NCBI GenBank assembly: GCA_028280205.1 | Contig: JANQME010000439.1 | Location: 1 to 6,344, forward strand | From: Longimicrobiales bacterium | Lineage (GTDB): Bacteria > Gemmatimonadota > Gemmatimonadetes > Longimicrobiales > Gaopeijiaceae | DNA length: 6,344 nt | Direction: 5' to 3' | Part shown: piece by piece, positions 1 to 6,188 of the stretch | Position numbering within the stretch: the stretch's first letter is position 1 | How the letters are laid out: each line of letters starts with the position of its first letter | Notes under the pieces: model-generated | Told to the model about the DNA's origin: nothing | Databases searched by the model: none | Seen by the model: the letters and a program-made list of their open reading frames with translations, nothing else | Program-made: the position numbers and the translations under genes

Positions 1-764
1 TCGTCGATGAGGCGTCCGGCCCCGATCCCGTCGATCTTCAGGAAGATCGAGCCGGCGCACGGGTAGAGCCACAGGTCGGGGTGGCGCTCGTCGCGCCACT
101 CGAGGTTCTCGCGCATCACGCGCCGCAGCTCCTCGAGCGGGCGGGATTCGAGCCGGAAGGTCGCGGACAGCACGAGGTCGTCCCGGACGTGCAGAACGCT
201 CTTGTCGTACCCGAAGTCGAAGTAGTCGACGTCGACGACGCGGCGCTCTCCTTCCTCGGTCAGGATCTCCGCCGACTCGAGGACCTCTTCGATGAAGACC
301 GTGCGCTCGCGCGCGGGTGCGGGGGAGAGGAAGTGGAGGTTCTGCCAGAGCGCACCGCCCACCGTGCTCGGGATGCCGACGAAGTGGTGCAGCCCGCCGA
401 GCCCGCGGGCGACCGTGGCGTCGATGAGATCCGGGAAGGTTTCGACGCCGGCCCCGGCGCGGACGCGCGCGCCGTCGTCGAGGAATTCGATGCCGCCCCC
501 CAACGAGTGGATCACCACGCCGCGGAAGCCCCGGTCGCCCACCAGGATGTTGGCGCCACGCCCGAGCAGGAACCACGGGAGCCCGGCCTCGCGGGCTGCG
601 CTCACCGCGTCCACGAGCTCGCCCGGGGTGCGTGCGCGCACGAACGCGTCCGCCGGACCTCCGATGCGGAACGTGGTGAGCGGAGCGAGGCGGACGTCCC
701 GCTCCACGCGCCCCGCACCCAGGAGCTCCTCGAGGCGTGCGAGGCCGTTCGATGCGCTCGTCAT
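1..764 (-). CDS. murB: MurB-like FAD-binding reductase (UDP-N-acetylenolpyruvoylglucosamine reductase family), C-terminus cut by window edge
   Basis: The reading frame runs without a stop from an ATG at 764 to the left edge (254 codons plus two bases). MurB reduces UDP-GlcNAc-enolpyruvate to UDP-MurNAc with NADPH and FAD in the cytoplasm, for peptidoglycan synthesis. Family landmarks seen: TTFRIGGPA (30-38), the FAD-site stretch GRGAN..LVGDRGF (68-80), GIPSTVGGALWQN (130-142), FGYDKS (184-189) and AGSIF..GIGAGRLID (237-254). Ser239 matches the proton-donating Ser of canonical MurB. Two positions are odd. The family usually has YR.S where this has YDKS, so the conserved Arg is Asp187. It also has AGS.FKNP where this has AGSIFLKID, so the Asn is a Lys. 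The NAGAYG segment after GGAL is replaced by QNLHFLSPAPARERT. The start lies four bases after the stop of the upstream deacylase, with no clear Shine-Dalgarno, so translational coupling is likely. Family assignment is strong; true MurB activity is less certain. Confidence 0.88.
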   Translation of the reverse strand, partial: MTSASNGLARLEELLGAGRVERDVRLAPLTTFRIGGPADAFVRARTPGELVDAVSAAREAGLPWFLLGRGANILVGDRGFRGVVIHSLGGGIEFLDDGARVRAGAGVETFPDLIDATVARGLGGLHHFVGIPSTVGGALWQNLHFLSPAPARERTVFIEEVLESAEILTEEGERRVVDVDYFDFGYDKSVLHVRDDLVLSATFRLESRPLEELRRVMRENLEWRDERHPDLWLYPCAGSIFLKIDGIGAGRLID

Positions 765-768
765 GGCG

Positions 769-2901
769 TCAGTTTCGACCGCGCCGGAGCACGGCGCCGG
801 CGCGTTCGTCCCGGTACTCGCCGCCGTCCACGGCGAGCCGGCCGTTTACGAGCACCGTCTCGATCCCGACGGGGTACCGATGCGGGTCGTCGAACGTCGC
901 GCGATCGGCCACCGCGTCGGGGTCGAAGACGACCAGATCTGCGTACCACCCCGCACGCACCTGACCGCGCTGGCGCAGCCCGATCCGTTCGGCCGGCAGG
1001 GCGGTCATCTTGCGGACCGCGTCCTCCAGCTCGAGCACGGCGCGATCCCGGACGTAGACGCCGAGAACGCGCGGGAACGTCCCGTACCAGCGTGGGTGCG
1101 GGTGGCCGTCGCCGAGCGCCACGAGGCGCCCGTCCGACCCGATCATCGTCCACGGGTGCGCCATGATGGCGTCGACGTCTTCCTGGGACATCGCGTGGTA
1201 GATCCCGCGCGCGCCGCCCCGGCGGACCGCTTCCACGACGAGCTTCGCCCCCGTGGCCGGTGTCGGCTCCATCCCCTCCCGGAGTGCCCAGTCGTGGAGC
1301 GTGCGGCCCTCGAGGGAGCGATCCCACTCCACCAGGGCGAGCTGCACGCGGCGCAGGTCGTTGCCCCCGCGGTCGTTGACGATGTTGTCCTCGATCCCCG
1401 CGAGGATGCTGTCCGCGAGTGCAGGGTCGTCCATGCGCTCGAGGAAGGCGTCGGTGCCACCCGCCATCGCCCAGGCGGGGACGAGGATCGTGATGCCCGA
1501 GTAGCTCGCGGTGTAGGGGTACTGGTCGATCATCACGTCCGTGCCCGCCGCGCGCGCCGAGTCGACCATCGCGAGCGTCGTCGCCGAGGCGCCCCACATG
1601 GGGGCGCCGACGACCTTGTGGTGCGTCAGAACGACGGGGATGTCCGCGCGCCGCCCGATCTCGATCGCCTCGGCCACGCTCTCCAACAGGCCGAGCCCTT
1701 CCTCGCGCAGGTGCGAGGTGTAAAAGCCCCCGCGTGCGGCGGCCTCCTCGGAGAGCGCGACGACCTCGTCGACGTCGGAGAAGGCGCCCGGGAGGTACTT
1801 CAGCCCGGTCGAGATGCCCCACGCTCCGTCGTCCATCCCCCGGGCGATCATCGCGCGCATCTCGGCGAGCTCCTCCGCGGTCGGCGCCCGGTCCTCGAGG
1901 CCCATCACGGCGCGGCGGACCGTATTGTGGCCCACGGTGAAGCCGACGTTGATCCCGACCCCGAGCGCGGCCGCCTTGTCGAGGTACTCCGCCAGCGGCC
2001 GGGGCGAGGAGCCGTCCGGCCCGCCGAGCGCCGTGGTCACGCCCTGCCGGACGTGGCTCTCCGCTCCGGGGAGGAACGGAAGGGGTTCGAGGTGCGTGTG
2101 AATGTCGACGAAGCCCGGAGCCACCACCCGACCGTCGGCGTCGATCACGCGGGCGGCGCGCTCCGGGTCGAGGGGCTCGCGCGAAACGCGCGCGATCCGA
2201 TCCCCGCGCACCGCGACGTCGGCGCGGAAGCCGGGACCGCCGCTGCCGTCCACGACGGTGCCGCCCCGGATGAGCACGTCCCAGTCGGCGGCGCTGCTCT
2301 GGCGGAGGTAGCGGCCGTCGAAGGCGGTGGACCACGTCGCGCCGTCGTCGGTGCTCACCTCCCAGAGCTGCCGGACCCGGTCGGGGTCGCCATCGATGCG
2401 GGACCAGGAGATGCGATTGCGTGTGACCCGTCCGTCCGCTCCGGGCATCTCGCCGCGCAGGACCATCGTCTCACCTTCGTAGCCGCCTTCGAGCACGAGG
2501 ACGAGGCCGCCGTTGTCGACCCACGTCTGGTGCCAGACGCCCCGTGCGGCGTCCCACGCGTTCACGCTCCGCCCCTCGTACCCGGTGGGTGTCGTGTACC
2601 ACTCCTCGAGCACGCACTCGCCCAGCGTGACCGAGATCGTGTTGTGGCCCGCGAGCGCACCACCGGCGCGTCGCACGACCCAGCGACCCTCCCAGAAGTC
2701 GAAGTGCCGATGTGCCTCGTCGGCGCACGGCCGGGCGGGTGTCTGCCCGGCGAGCGGAGGCGCGGGGGTGAAGAGACCGAGGCCGGTTGCGAGCAGCAGC
2801 CACGCCACCGCGCGTGAGCGGACCGGCGGCCTCGAGAGGGGGTCGGGACGGGGGGCGGGTGGGCTCGAAAGGGGGCTTGAGAGGTGGGTGGGTAGGCTCA
2901 T
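769..2901 (-). CDS. Exported N-acyl-D-amino-acid deacylase-type amidohydrolase with N-terminal FDFWxGxW domain
   Basis: This is a 710-residue protein with three parts. Residues 1-52 are a Pro/Ser/Arg-rich start followed by a hydrophobic run (AVAWLLLATGLGLF, 31-44), probably a signal peptide. Residues about 66-200 form a domain beginning HFDFWEGRW and ending DGATW..FDGRYLR, recognised as the DUF1579-like family, usually a free secreted protein of unknown role. Residues about 207-710 are an amidohydrolase closest to D-aminoacylase, which hydrolyses N-acyl-D-amino acids to D-amino acid plus acid. The metal and catalytic set is visible: HTH (268, 270), SHLRE (His397), LTHHK (His427/428) and MIGSDG (Asp590). 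The usual zinc-bridging Cys in GNCG is Asp296 here (GGPDG). ATG 2901 is the last in-frame ATG before the hydrophobic segment; its Shine-Dalgarno is weak, and the frame stays open far upstream only as an antisense shadow of the efflux genes. The stop is four bases before the MurB-like start, so the two are probably co-transcribed. Substrate is unproven; a D-peptide or related amide is possible. Confidence 0.88.
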   Translation of the reverse strand: MSLPTHLSSPLSSPPAPRPDPLSRPPVRSRAVAWLLLATGLGLFTPAPPLAGQTPARPCADEAHRHFDFWEGRWVVRRAGGALAGHNTISVTLGECVLEEWYTTPTGYEGRSVNAWDAARGVWHQTWVDNGGLVLVLEGGYEGETMVLRGEMPGADGRVTRNRISWSRIDGDPDRVRQLWEVSTDDGATWSTAFDGRYLRQSSAADWDVLIRGGTVVDGSGGPGFRADVAVRGDRIARVSREPLDPERAARVIDADGRVVAPGFVDIHTHLEPLPFLPGAESHVRQGVTTALGGPDGSSPRPLAEYLDKAAALGVGINVGFTVGHNTVRRAVMGLEDRAPTAEELAEMRAMIARGMDDGAWGISTGLKYLPGAFSDVDEVVALSEEAAARGGFYTSHLREEGLGLLESVAEAIEIGRRADIPVVLTHHKVVGAPMWGASATTLAMVDSARAAGTDVMIDQYPYTASYSGITILVPAWAMAGGTDAFLERMDDPALADSILAGIEDNIVNDRGGNDLRRVQLALVEWDRSLEGRTLHDWALREGMEPTPATGAKLVVEAVRRGGARGIYHAMSQEDVDAIMAHPWTMIGSDGRLVALGDGHPHPRWYGTFPRVLGVYVRDRAVLELEDAVRKMTALPAERIGLRQRGQVRAGWYADLVVFDPDAVADRATFDDPHRYPVGIETVLVNGRLAVDGGEYRDERAGAVLRRGRN
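2838..2863 (+). other. G-quadruplex-capable run inside the start of the deacylase gene
   Basis: Five G runs of three or more (G5, G3, G6, G3, G3) are separated by only 1-2 bases on the plus strand, the template strand for the deacylase gene. They fall in codons 13-22 and produce the Pro-rich, signal-peptide-preceding segment. This fits the standard G3+N1-7 quadruplex pattern. Folding in the cell is inference; it could affect early elongation of the leftward transcript, or simply reflect a Pro-coding bias. Confidence 0.5.
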
Positions 2902-2943
2902 CGTTGGCCTGGGGGCAGGAGCGCTTCGCGTTCGGCGGTCTCG

Positions 2944-3036
2944 CGCGAATCCACGAGGTACGCGGCCCGGGCGCCCGCGTCCACCCCGCGCGTTCGGATA
3001 GGTGTTCGGTTCTGGGACGCGTCGTCGCGAATCCAC
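2944..3036. repeat. Direct repeat CGCGAATCCAC (2944-2954 and 3026-3036)
   Basis: An 11-base perfect direct repeat whose copies start 82 bases apart. Its minus-strand core TGGATTCG also occurs in the opposite orientation at 3102-3109, giving three copies of the 8-mer in about 170 bases. Repeated short motifs in a divergent promoter region can be regulator binding sites, but chance in GC-rich DNA is not excluded. Confidence 0.35.
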
Positions 3037-3070
3037 CGATCGGACGATCTCGATGGAACTTCCGGTAAAT

Positions 3071-3101
3071 TCCATAAATCCTTGCTGATCAAATATATGG
3101 A
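3071..3101. promoter_or_regulatory. Imperfect inverted repeat, candidate operator
   Basis: TCCATAAAT (3071-3079) and ATATATGGA (3093-3101) are inverted copies with one mismatch in nine, separated by 13 bases. The half-site centres are about 22 bases apart, two helical turns, which suits a dimeric regulator on one DNA face. The repeat sits in the AT-rich core between the two divergent units and upstream of the candidate efflux promoter. No regulator gene is in the window, so the binding protein is unknown. Confidence 0.35.
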
Positions 3102-3116
3102 TGGATTCGAAACTTT

Positions 3117-3132
3117 TGGCACGGCTCTTTCG
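3117..3132 (+). promoter_or_regulatory. Sigma-54-like -24/-12 element upstream of the efflux operon
   Basis: TGGCACG (3117-3123) is a perfect match to the -24 half of the sigma-54 consensus. Exactly four bases later comes TTTCG (3128-3132), which fits the -12 half (TTGCW) except for the normally invariant G. The predicted transcript start, near 3143, lies just before the leader stem at 3149. The element is flanked by two TTCGAA palindromes (3106-3111 and 3129-3134). The -12 mismatch makes this tentative. Confidence 0.3.
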
Positions 3133-3148
3133 AAGGAGAGGGTATACA

Positions 3149-3240
3149 GAGACCGTTCGGCGCTCGGCCGGAGGGATGAAGGGTGGCGATGGGATGGGTC
3201 GGTGATCAGCCCGCCGGCTCCGGTCGGGCGATTCGGTCTC
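3149..3240 (+). promoter_or_regulatory. Long structured leader of the efflux operon with G-rich loop
   Basis: GAGACCG (3149-3155) pairs fully with CGGTCTC (3234-3240). After a small internal loop (3156-3160 opposite 3231-3233), CGCTCGGCCGG (3161-3171) pairs with CCGGTCGGGCG (3220-3230), including two G-U pairs. The total is 18 pairs. The two G-U positions become A-C mismatches on the other strand, so folding favours RNA from the plus strand. The 48-base loop holds four GGG runs (3173, 3181, 3191 and 3196) with spacers of 5, 7 and 2 bases, a quadruplex-compatible pattern. It lies between the candidate promoter and the outer-membrane gene and matches no riboswitch class I recognise. The pairing was derived by hand. 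Confidence 0.45.
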
Positions 3241-3251
3241 GGGCTGCAGGG

Positions 3252-3267
3252 GGACGCAGGGGCGTCC
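3252..3267 (+). promoter_or_regulatory. Short perfect hairpin before the efflux ribosome-binding region
   Basis: GGACGC (3252-3257) and GCGTCC (3262-3267) form a perfect six-pair stem with an AGGG loop. It ends 10 bases before the purine-rich GGAGGAGG (3278-3285) and 36 bases before the proposed start codon. No T-run follows, so it is not a classical terminator. It may be part of the leader structure. Confidence 0.35.
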
Positions 3268-3303
3268 GGTAGCCCACGGAGGAGGACGACGGGAGCGGGA
3301 GTG

Positions 3304-4872
3304 ATGAACAGGGCACGAAGGGATCGAGAGGTGATGAACGTGTGGATCGAAACCGCGGACCGGATCGCGCTGCGGGCACTCACCGTGGGGCTGCTGCTTC
3401 TCGGCATCTTCGCGACGACCGCATTCGGACAGGCCGTACCGGAGGAGCTGACGCTCGAAGAGGCGATCGAGCTGGCTCGCTCGAACAACCCCACGTTCCT
3501 GACTACGGCCAACGACCAGGCCGCCGCCGACTGGCAGGTGCGTGAGTCGTATGCACAGTTCGTTCCGTCGCTTACCGTAAGCGGCTTCGGCTCGTGGCAG
3601 GAGGCGGGTCAACAGGTCTTCGGAACCGTCATCCTCGAGGACCAGGTCACCGACTGGGCCTTCTCGGGCTACAGCGTGAACTTCGGGATGACGATCGACG
3701 GGAACACGATCTTCGGCGTGAAGAACGCGCGCGCGAACCGAGCGGCCACCGAGGCTCGTATCGAGTCCGAGGACTTCAACCTCGGGTCGCTGGTGAGCCT
3801 GCAGTACATGACGGTGCTGCGGGCCCAGGACGGCGTCGACGTGGCCCAGCGCCAGCTCGACCGCGCACAGCAGAACTTCCAGATCGTCAACACGCGCGTG
3901 GAGCAGGGCGCCGTGGCGGGGACGGATGGGAAGCAGGCGGAGGTCGATCTCGGCCGCGCCGAGGTGGGGCTCATCCAGGCCCAACGCGACCTCCGACAGG
4001 CTCGGCTCCTCTTGGCCGAGCAGATCGGAACCGAGCTCACGCCCGAGGTGAGGCTCTCGAGCGAGTTCGAGGTCTTCGAGCCGGACTTCGAGCTCGAGGA
4101 GCTCATGCAGTGGTCGATGGAGCAGCACCCGTCGCTGCGCTCCTTCCGGGCGCGGGAGAGCTCGACCCGGGCCGCGGCCCGCCAAGTGGCGACGGGACAG
4201 TACCTGCCGTCGATTAACCTCTCCGCGCAGTTCTCCGGCCAGGCGCGGCAGGCGCTCAACGAGGACTTCGTGCTCCAGCAGGTCGATGGGCGGGCGGAGA
4301 GTCAGATCGACAATTGCGAACTCGTGAACGCGCTGAACGGCGGGATTCCCGGGGGGCTGCCCGATCCGGCAGGCGGGGGGGACTGCTCGCGGTTCGTCAT
4401 CACAGAAGCGGACCGCCAGGCGGCGCTGGCCCAGAACCAGGTCTTCCCGTTCAACTTCACCACGCTGCCCATGCGGGCGACGCTCTCGGTGTCGCTCCCG
4501 ATCTTCACGGGCTTCACGCGGGAACGGCAGGTTTCGGATGCGAACAACCTCGCCGAGGACGCCGAGCACGCGCGCCGGGCCGAGGAGCTGCGCTTGCGCA
4601 CGATGGTCACCAACGCGTACGACAACCTGGTGTCGTCGCACCGCGTCGTGATCGCCGAGGAGCGCAACCGCACGCTGGCCGAGGAACAGCTCCTCCTCCA
4701 GCAGCGGCGCTACGCCCTGGGCGCGGCGAGCCTCCTGGAGCTGCTCGACGCGCAGACGACGATGACCACGGCCGACCAGGGCTACCTGGACGCGTTGTAC
4801 GAATTCCACTACAGCCTTGTCGTGCTGGAGGCCGCCGTCGGGCGGACGCTCCACACGCAGACGCAGCAATAA
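3304..4872 (+). CDS. TolC-family outer-membrane efflux channel protein
   Basis: A 522-residue protein of the outer membrane efflux (OEP/TolC) family, whose trimers form the exit duct of tripartite exporters. It has an N-terminal export signal with a hydrophobic run (about 22-40) and a likely cleavage near AFGQA (40-44). Then come the typical opening LTLEEAIELARSNNP (49-63) and two homologous helix-strand repeats (about 49-255 and 262-513). The second repeat closes with QRRYALGAASLLELLDAQ (467-484), a common family signature. Between strands of the second repeat, about 315-385 is longer than usual, Gly/Pro/Asn-rich, and holds the only two cysteines (338 and 361); the full protein exceeds the usual 430-490 residues. 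ATG 3304 has GGGAG eight bases upstream. ATG 3334 (residue 11) has AAGGGA ten bases upstream and would also leave a good signal peptide, so the exact start is open. It is the first gene of the efflux operon; the adaptor follows after 21 bases. Confidence 0.9.
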   Translation: MNRARRDREVMNVWIETADRIALRALTVGLLLLGIFATTAFGQAVPEELTLEEAIELARSNNPTFLTTANDQAAADWQVRESYAQFVPSLTVSGFGSWQEAGQQVFGTVILEDQVTDWAFSGYSVNFGMTIDGNTIFGVKNARANRAATEARIESEDFNLGSLVSLQYMTVLRAQDGVDVAQRQLDRAQQNFQIVNTRVEQGAVAGTDGKQAEVDLGRAEVGLIQAQRDLRQARLLLAEQIGTELTPEVRLSSEFEVFEPDFELEELMQWSMEQHPSLRSFRARESSTRAAARQVATGQYLPSINLSAQFSGQARQALNEDFVLQQVDGRAESQIDNCELVNALNGGIPGGLPDPAGGGDCSRFVITEADRQAALAQNQVFPFNFTTLPMRATLSVSLPIFTGFTRERQVSDANNLAEDAEHARRAEELRLRTMVTNAYDNLVSSHRVVIAEERNRTLAEEQLLLQQRRYALGAASLLELLDAQTTMTTADQGYLDALYEFHYSLVVLEAAVGRTLHTQTQQ

Positions 4873-4880
4873 CGGGGACG

Positions 4881-4896
4881 AGGGGACGAACTTTTG
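4881..4896 (+). promoter_or_regulatory. Ribosome-binding site and TTG start of the adaptor gene
   Basis: AGGGGA (4881-4886) lies seven bases before TTG 4894-4896. No ATG or GTG start upstream of the membrane anchor is available, and the next in-frame ATG (residue 58) would remove the anchor. This supports TTG as the true start. The non-standard codon may reduce adaptor output relative to its neighbours. Confidence 0.7.
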
Positions 4897-6159
4897 GACA
4901 TCATCCGAGACACCAAGCCGCAGAAGAAGCGCAAGAGGCTGGTCTGGAGCGTCGCGGGCGTGGCGCTCCTCGCTCTCACCGTCTTCGTACCGCGGCTGCT
5001 TCCGACCGCCGCGCCGACCGTGGACGGAGCGGTCGTCTGGCGCGATACCGTCGAGCACGGGACAATGATCCGCCAGGTGCGCGGGCCGGGCACGCTGGTG
5101 CCCGAGCAGATGCGCTGGATCACGGCGGTCACCGCGGGTCGGATCGAGCAGATCCTTGCGCTGCCCGGGACCGAGGTCGACCAGGGAGAGCTCATCATGC
5201 GCATGAGCAATCCGGACGTGGATATGCAGCTCCTGCAGGCCCAGCAGCAGCTCTCGCAGGCCCGGGCTTCGCTCGCGCAGCTTCGCACGTCGTTGCAGAC
5301 GCAGGAGCTGACGCAGCGCGGGACCGTCGCCACGGTGCGCACCCAGTACCTCGACGCCGAGCGCAACTACGAGACGAACCAGCGCCTCTTCGACGAGAAT
5401 CCGGATCTGGTGGCGCGGGACGACCTCGAGCGCACGAAGGAGCTCATGGACGAGCTCGAGCTCAGGCTCCAGATGGAGGAGGACCGGCTCGACGTCATGG
5501 AGCGCACCTCGGGTGAGCAGCTCGAGGCGCAGGAGGAGCAGATCGAGCGCCTCGAAGAGCTGGTGACCTTCAACCGCGAGCGTCTGCAGTCGATGCAGGT
5601 GGCGGTTCCCACGGGCGGTGTCCTCGCCCCGCTCGAGATCCCGCTCCAGGAGGGTCAGTGGGTCCAGTCGGGTCAGAACCTCTCGCGGGTCGTGGTGCCG
5701 GGCCGTCTCAAGGCCGAGATCCGCATCACGCAGACGCAGGCGCAGGACATCGTCATCGGTCAGACGGCGATGATCGACACGCGCTCGGATACGATCATGG
5801 GGACCGTGACGCGCATCGACCCGGCCGTACGCAACGGCACGGTGACGATCGACGTCTCGCTCCCGCCCGAGCTGCCGCCGTCGGCGCGGCCGGACCTGAG
5901 CGTGGACGGCAACGTGATCATCGAGCGGCTCGACGACGTGACGTACGTCGGGCGGCCGACGTTCGGTCAGCCCAACCAGCGGGTGAGCATCTTCAAGATG
6001 ACGCCGCAGGGCGACTTCGCGGACCGCATCACGGTTCAGCTCGGTGCGAGCTCCGTGAACGACATCCAGGTGCTGGACGGGCTCGTCGAGGGCGACGTCG
6101 TGATCCTCTCCGACATGTCGCGCTGGGACGGCTTCGACCGCGTGAAGATCAGGAATTAG
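4894..6159 (+). CDS. HlyD/MacA-type periplasmic adaptor (membrane fusion protein)
   Basis: A 421-residue adaptor that would link an inner-membrane transporter to the outer-membrane channel. Visible domains, in order: a basic N-terminus (KPQKKRKR, 8-15); one membrane anchor (about 16-37); the first half of a lipoyl-like domain (about 60-108, with AGRIEQILALPGTEVDQGE); and a long coiled-coil hairpin (about 110-235, rich in Gln, Glu, Leu and Arg). These are followed by the second lipoyl half (VPTGGVLAPL..QEGQWVQSGQ, 238-260), a beta-barrel region (about 265-345) and a membrane-proximal C-terminal domain ending in VVILSDMSRWDGFDRVKI. An uncleaved anchor instead of a lipoprotein signal, plus the ABC ATPase gene downstream, points to a MacA-like ABC-partner adaptor rather than an RND partner. 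It follows the channel gene by 21 bases in the same operon. The substrate cannot be told from the sequence. Confidence 0.9.
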   Translation: MDIIRDTKPQKKRKRLVWSVAGVALLALTVFVPRLLPTAAPTVDGAVVWRDTVEHGTMIRQVRGPGTLVPEQMRWITAVTAGRIEQILALPGTEVDQGELIMRMSNPDVDMQLLQAQQQLSQARASLAQLRTSLQTQELTQRGTVATVRTQYLDAERNYETNQRLFDENPDLVARDDLERTKELMDELELRLQMEEDRLDVMERTSGEQLEAQEEQIERLEELVTFNRERLQSMQVAVPTGGVLAPLEIPLQEGQWVQSGQNLSRVVVPGRLKAEIRITQTQAQDIVIGQTAMIDTRSDTIMGTVTRIDPAVRNGTVTIDVSLPPELPPSARPDLSVDGNVIIERLDDVTYVGRPTFGQPNQRVSIFKMTPQGDFADRITVQLGASSVNDIQVLDGLVEGDVVILSDMSRWDGFDRVKIRN

Positions 6160-6173
6160 ACACCGATCCGGTG

Positions 6174-6188
6174 CGGGGCAGGGCCCCG
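6174..6188 (+). other. GC-rich hairpin between adaptor and ATPase genes
   Basis: CGGGGC (6174-6179) and GCCCCG (6183-6188) form a perfect six-pair stem with a three-base loop, 15 bases after the adaptor stop. There is no following T-run, so it is unlikely to stop transcription. It may affect mRNA stability or the ratio between adaptor and ATPase. The rest of the 93-base gap shows only the ATPase ribosome-binding site near its end. Confidence 0.35.

Larger units (their letters stand above)
2902..3303. promoter_or_regulatory. Divergent intergenic regulatory region
   Basis: About 400 bases separate the leftward deacylase/murB unit from the rightward efflux operon, and no convincing gene lies between them. 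The stretch 3060-3150 is clearly more AT-rich than its surroundings and is the likeliest place for promoters. The right-hand part (3149-3303) reads as a structured leader for the efflux operon. The left-hand part (2902-3060) is GC-rich and carries an 11-base direct repeat. I could not find a convincing -10/-35 pair for the leftward genes. The nearest, TTGATC and TTTACC on the minus strand around 3065-3093, is weak. Confidence 0.6.

Noticed and set aside
292..2817. Very long plus-strand open frame of 841 codons across the deacylase and MurB genes
   Set aside because: It is antisense to two genes with clear family motifs, its translation is Arg/Ala/Pro/His-rich with no recognisable domain, and long empty frames are expected in GC-rich coding DNA.
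2901..3075. Alternative deacylase start at the in-frame minus-strand ATG near 3075
   Set aside because: It has AAGGA close upstream, but would add 58 charged, Arg/Pro-rich residues in front of the signal peptide.
3143..3148. TATACA as a sigma-70 -10 box for the efflux operon
   Set aside because: No -35-like hexamer lies 16-18 bases upstream; the nearest, TTGGCA at 3116-3121, is 21 bases away.
3082..3303. Upstream extension of the channel gene to a start at 3082
   Set aside because: It would put 74 residues of low-complexity sequence before the signal peptide and run through the structured leader and candidate promoter; ATG 3304 or 3334 gives a normal export signal.
2902..5058. Upstream extension of the deacylase frame to 5058
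   Set aside because: The extension is antisense to the channel and adaptor genes and would bury the signal peptide more than 700 residues inside the protein.
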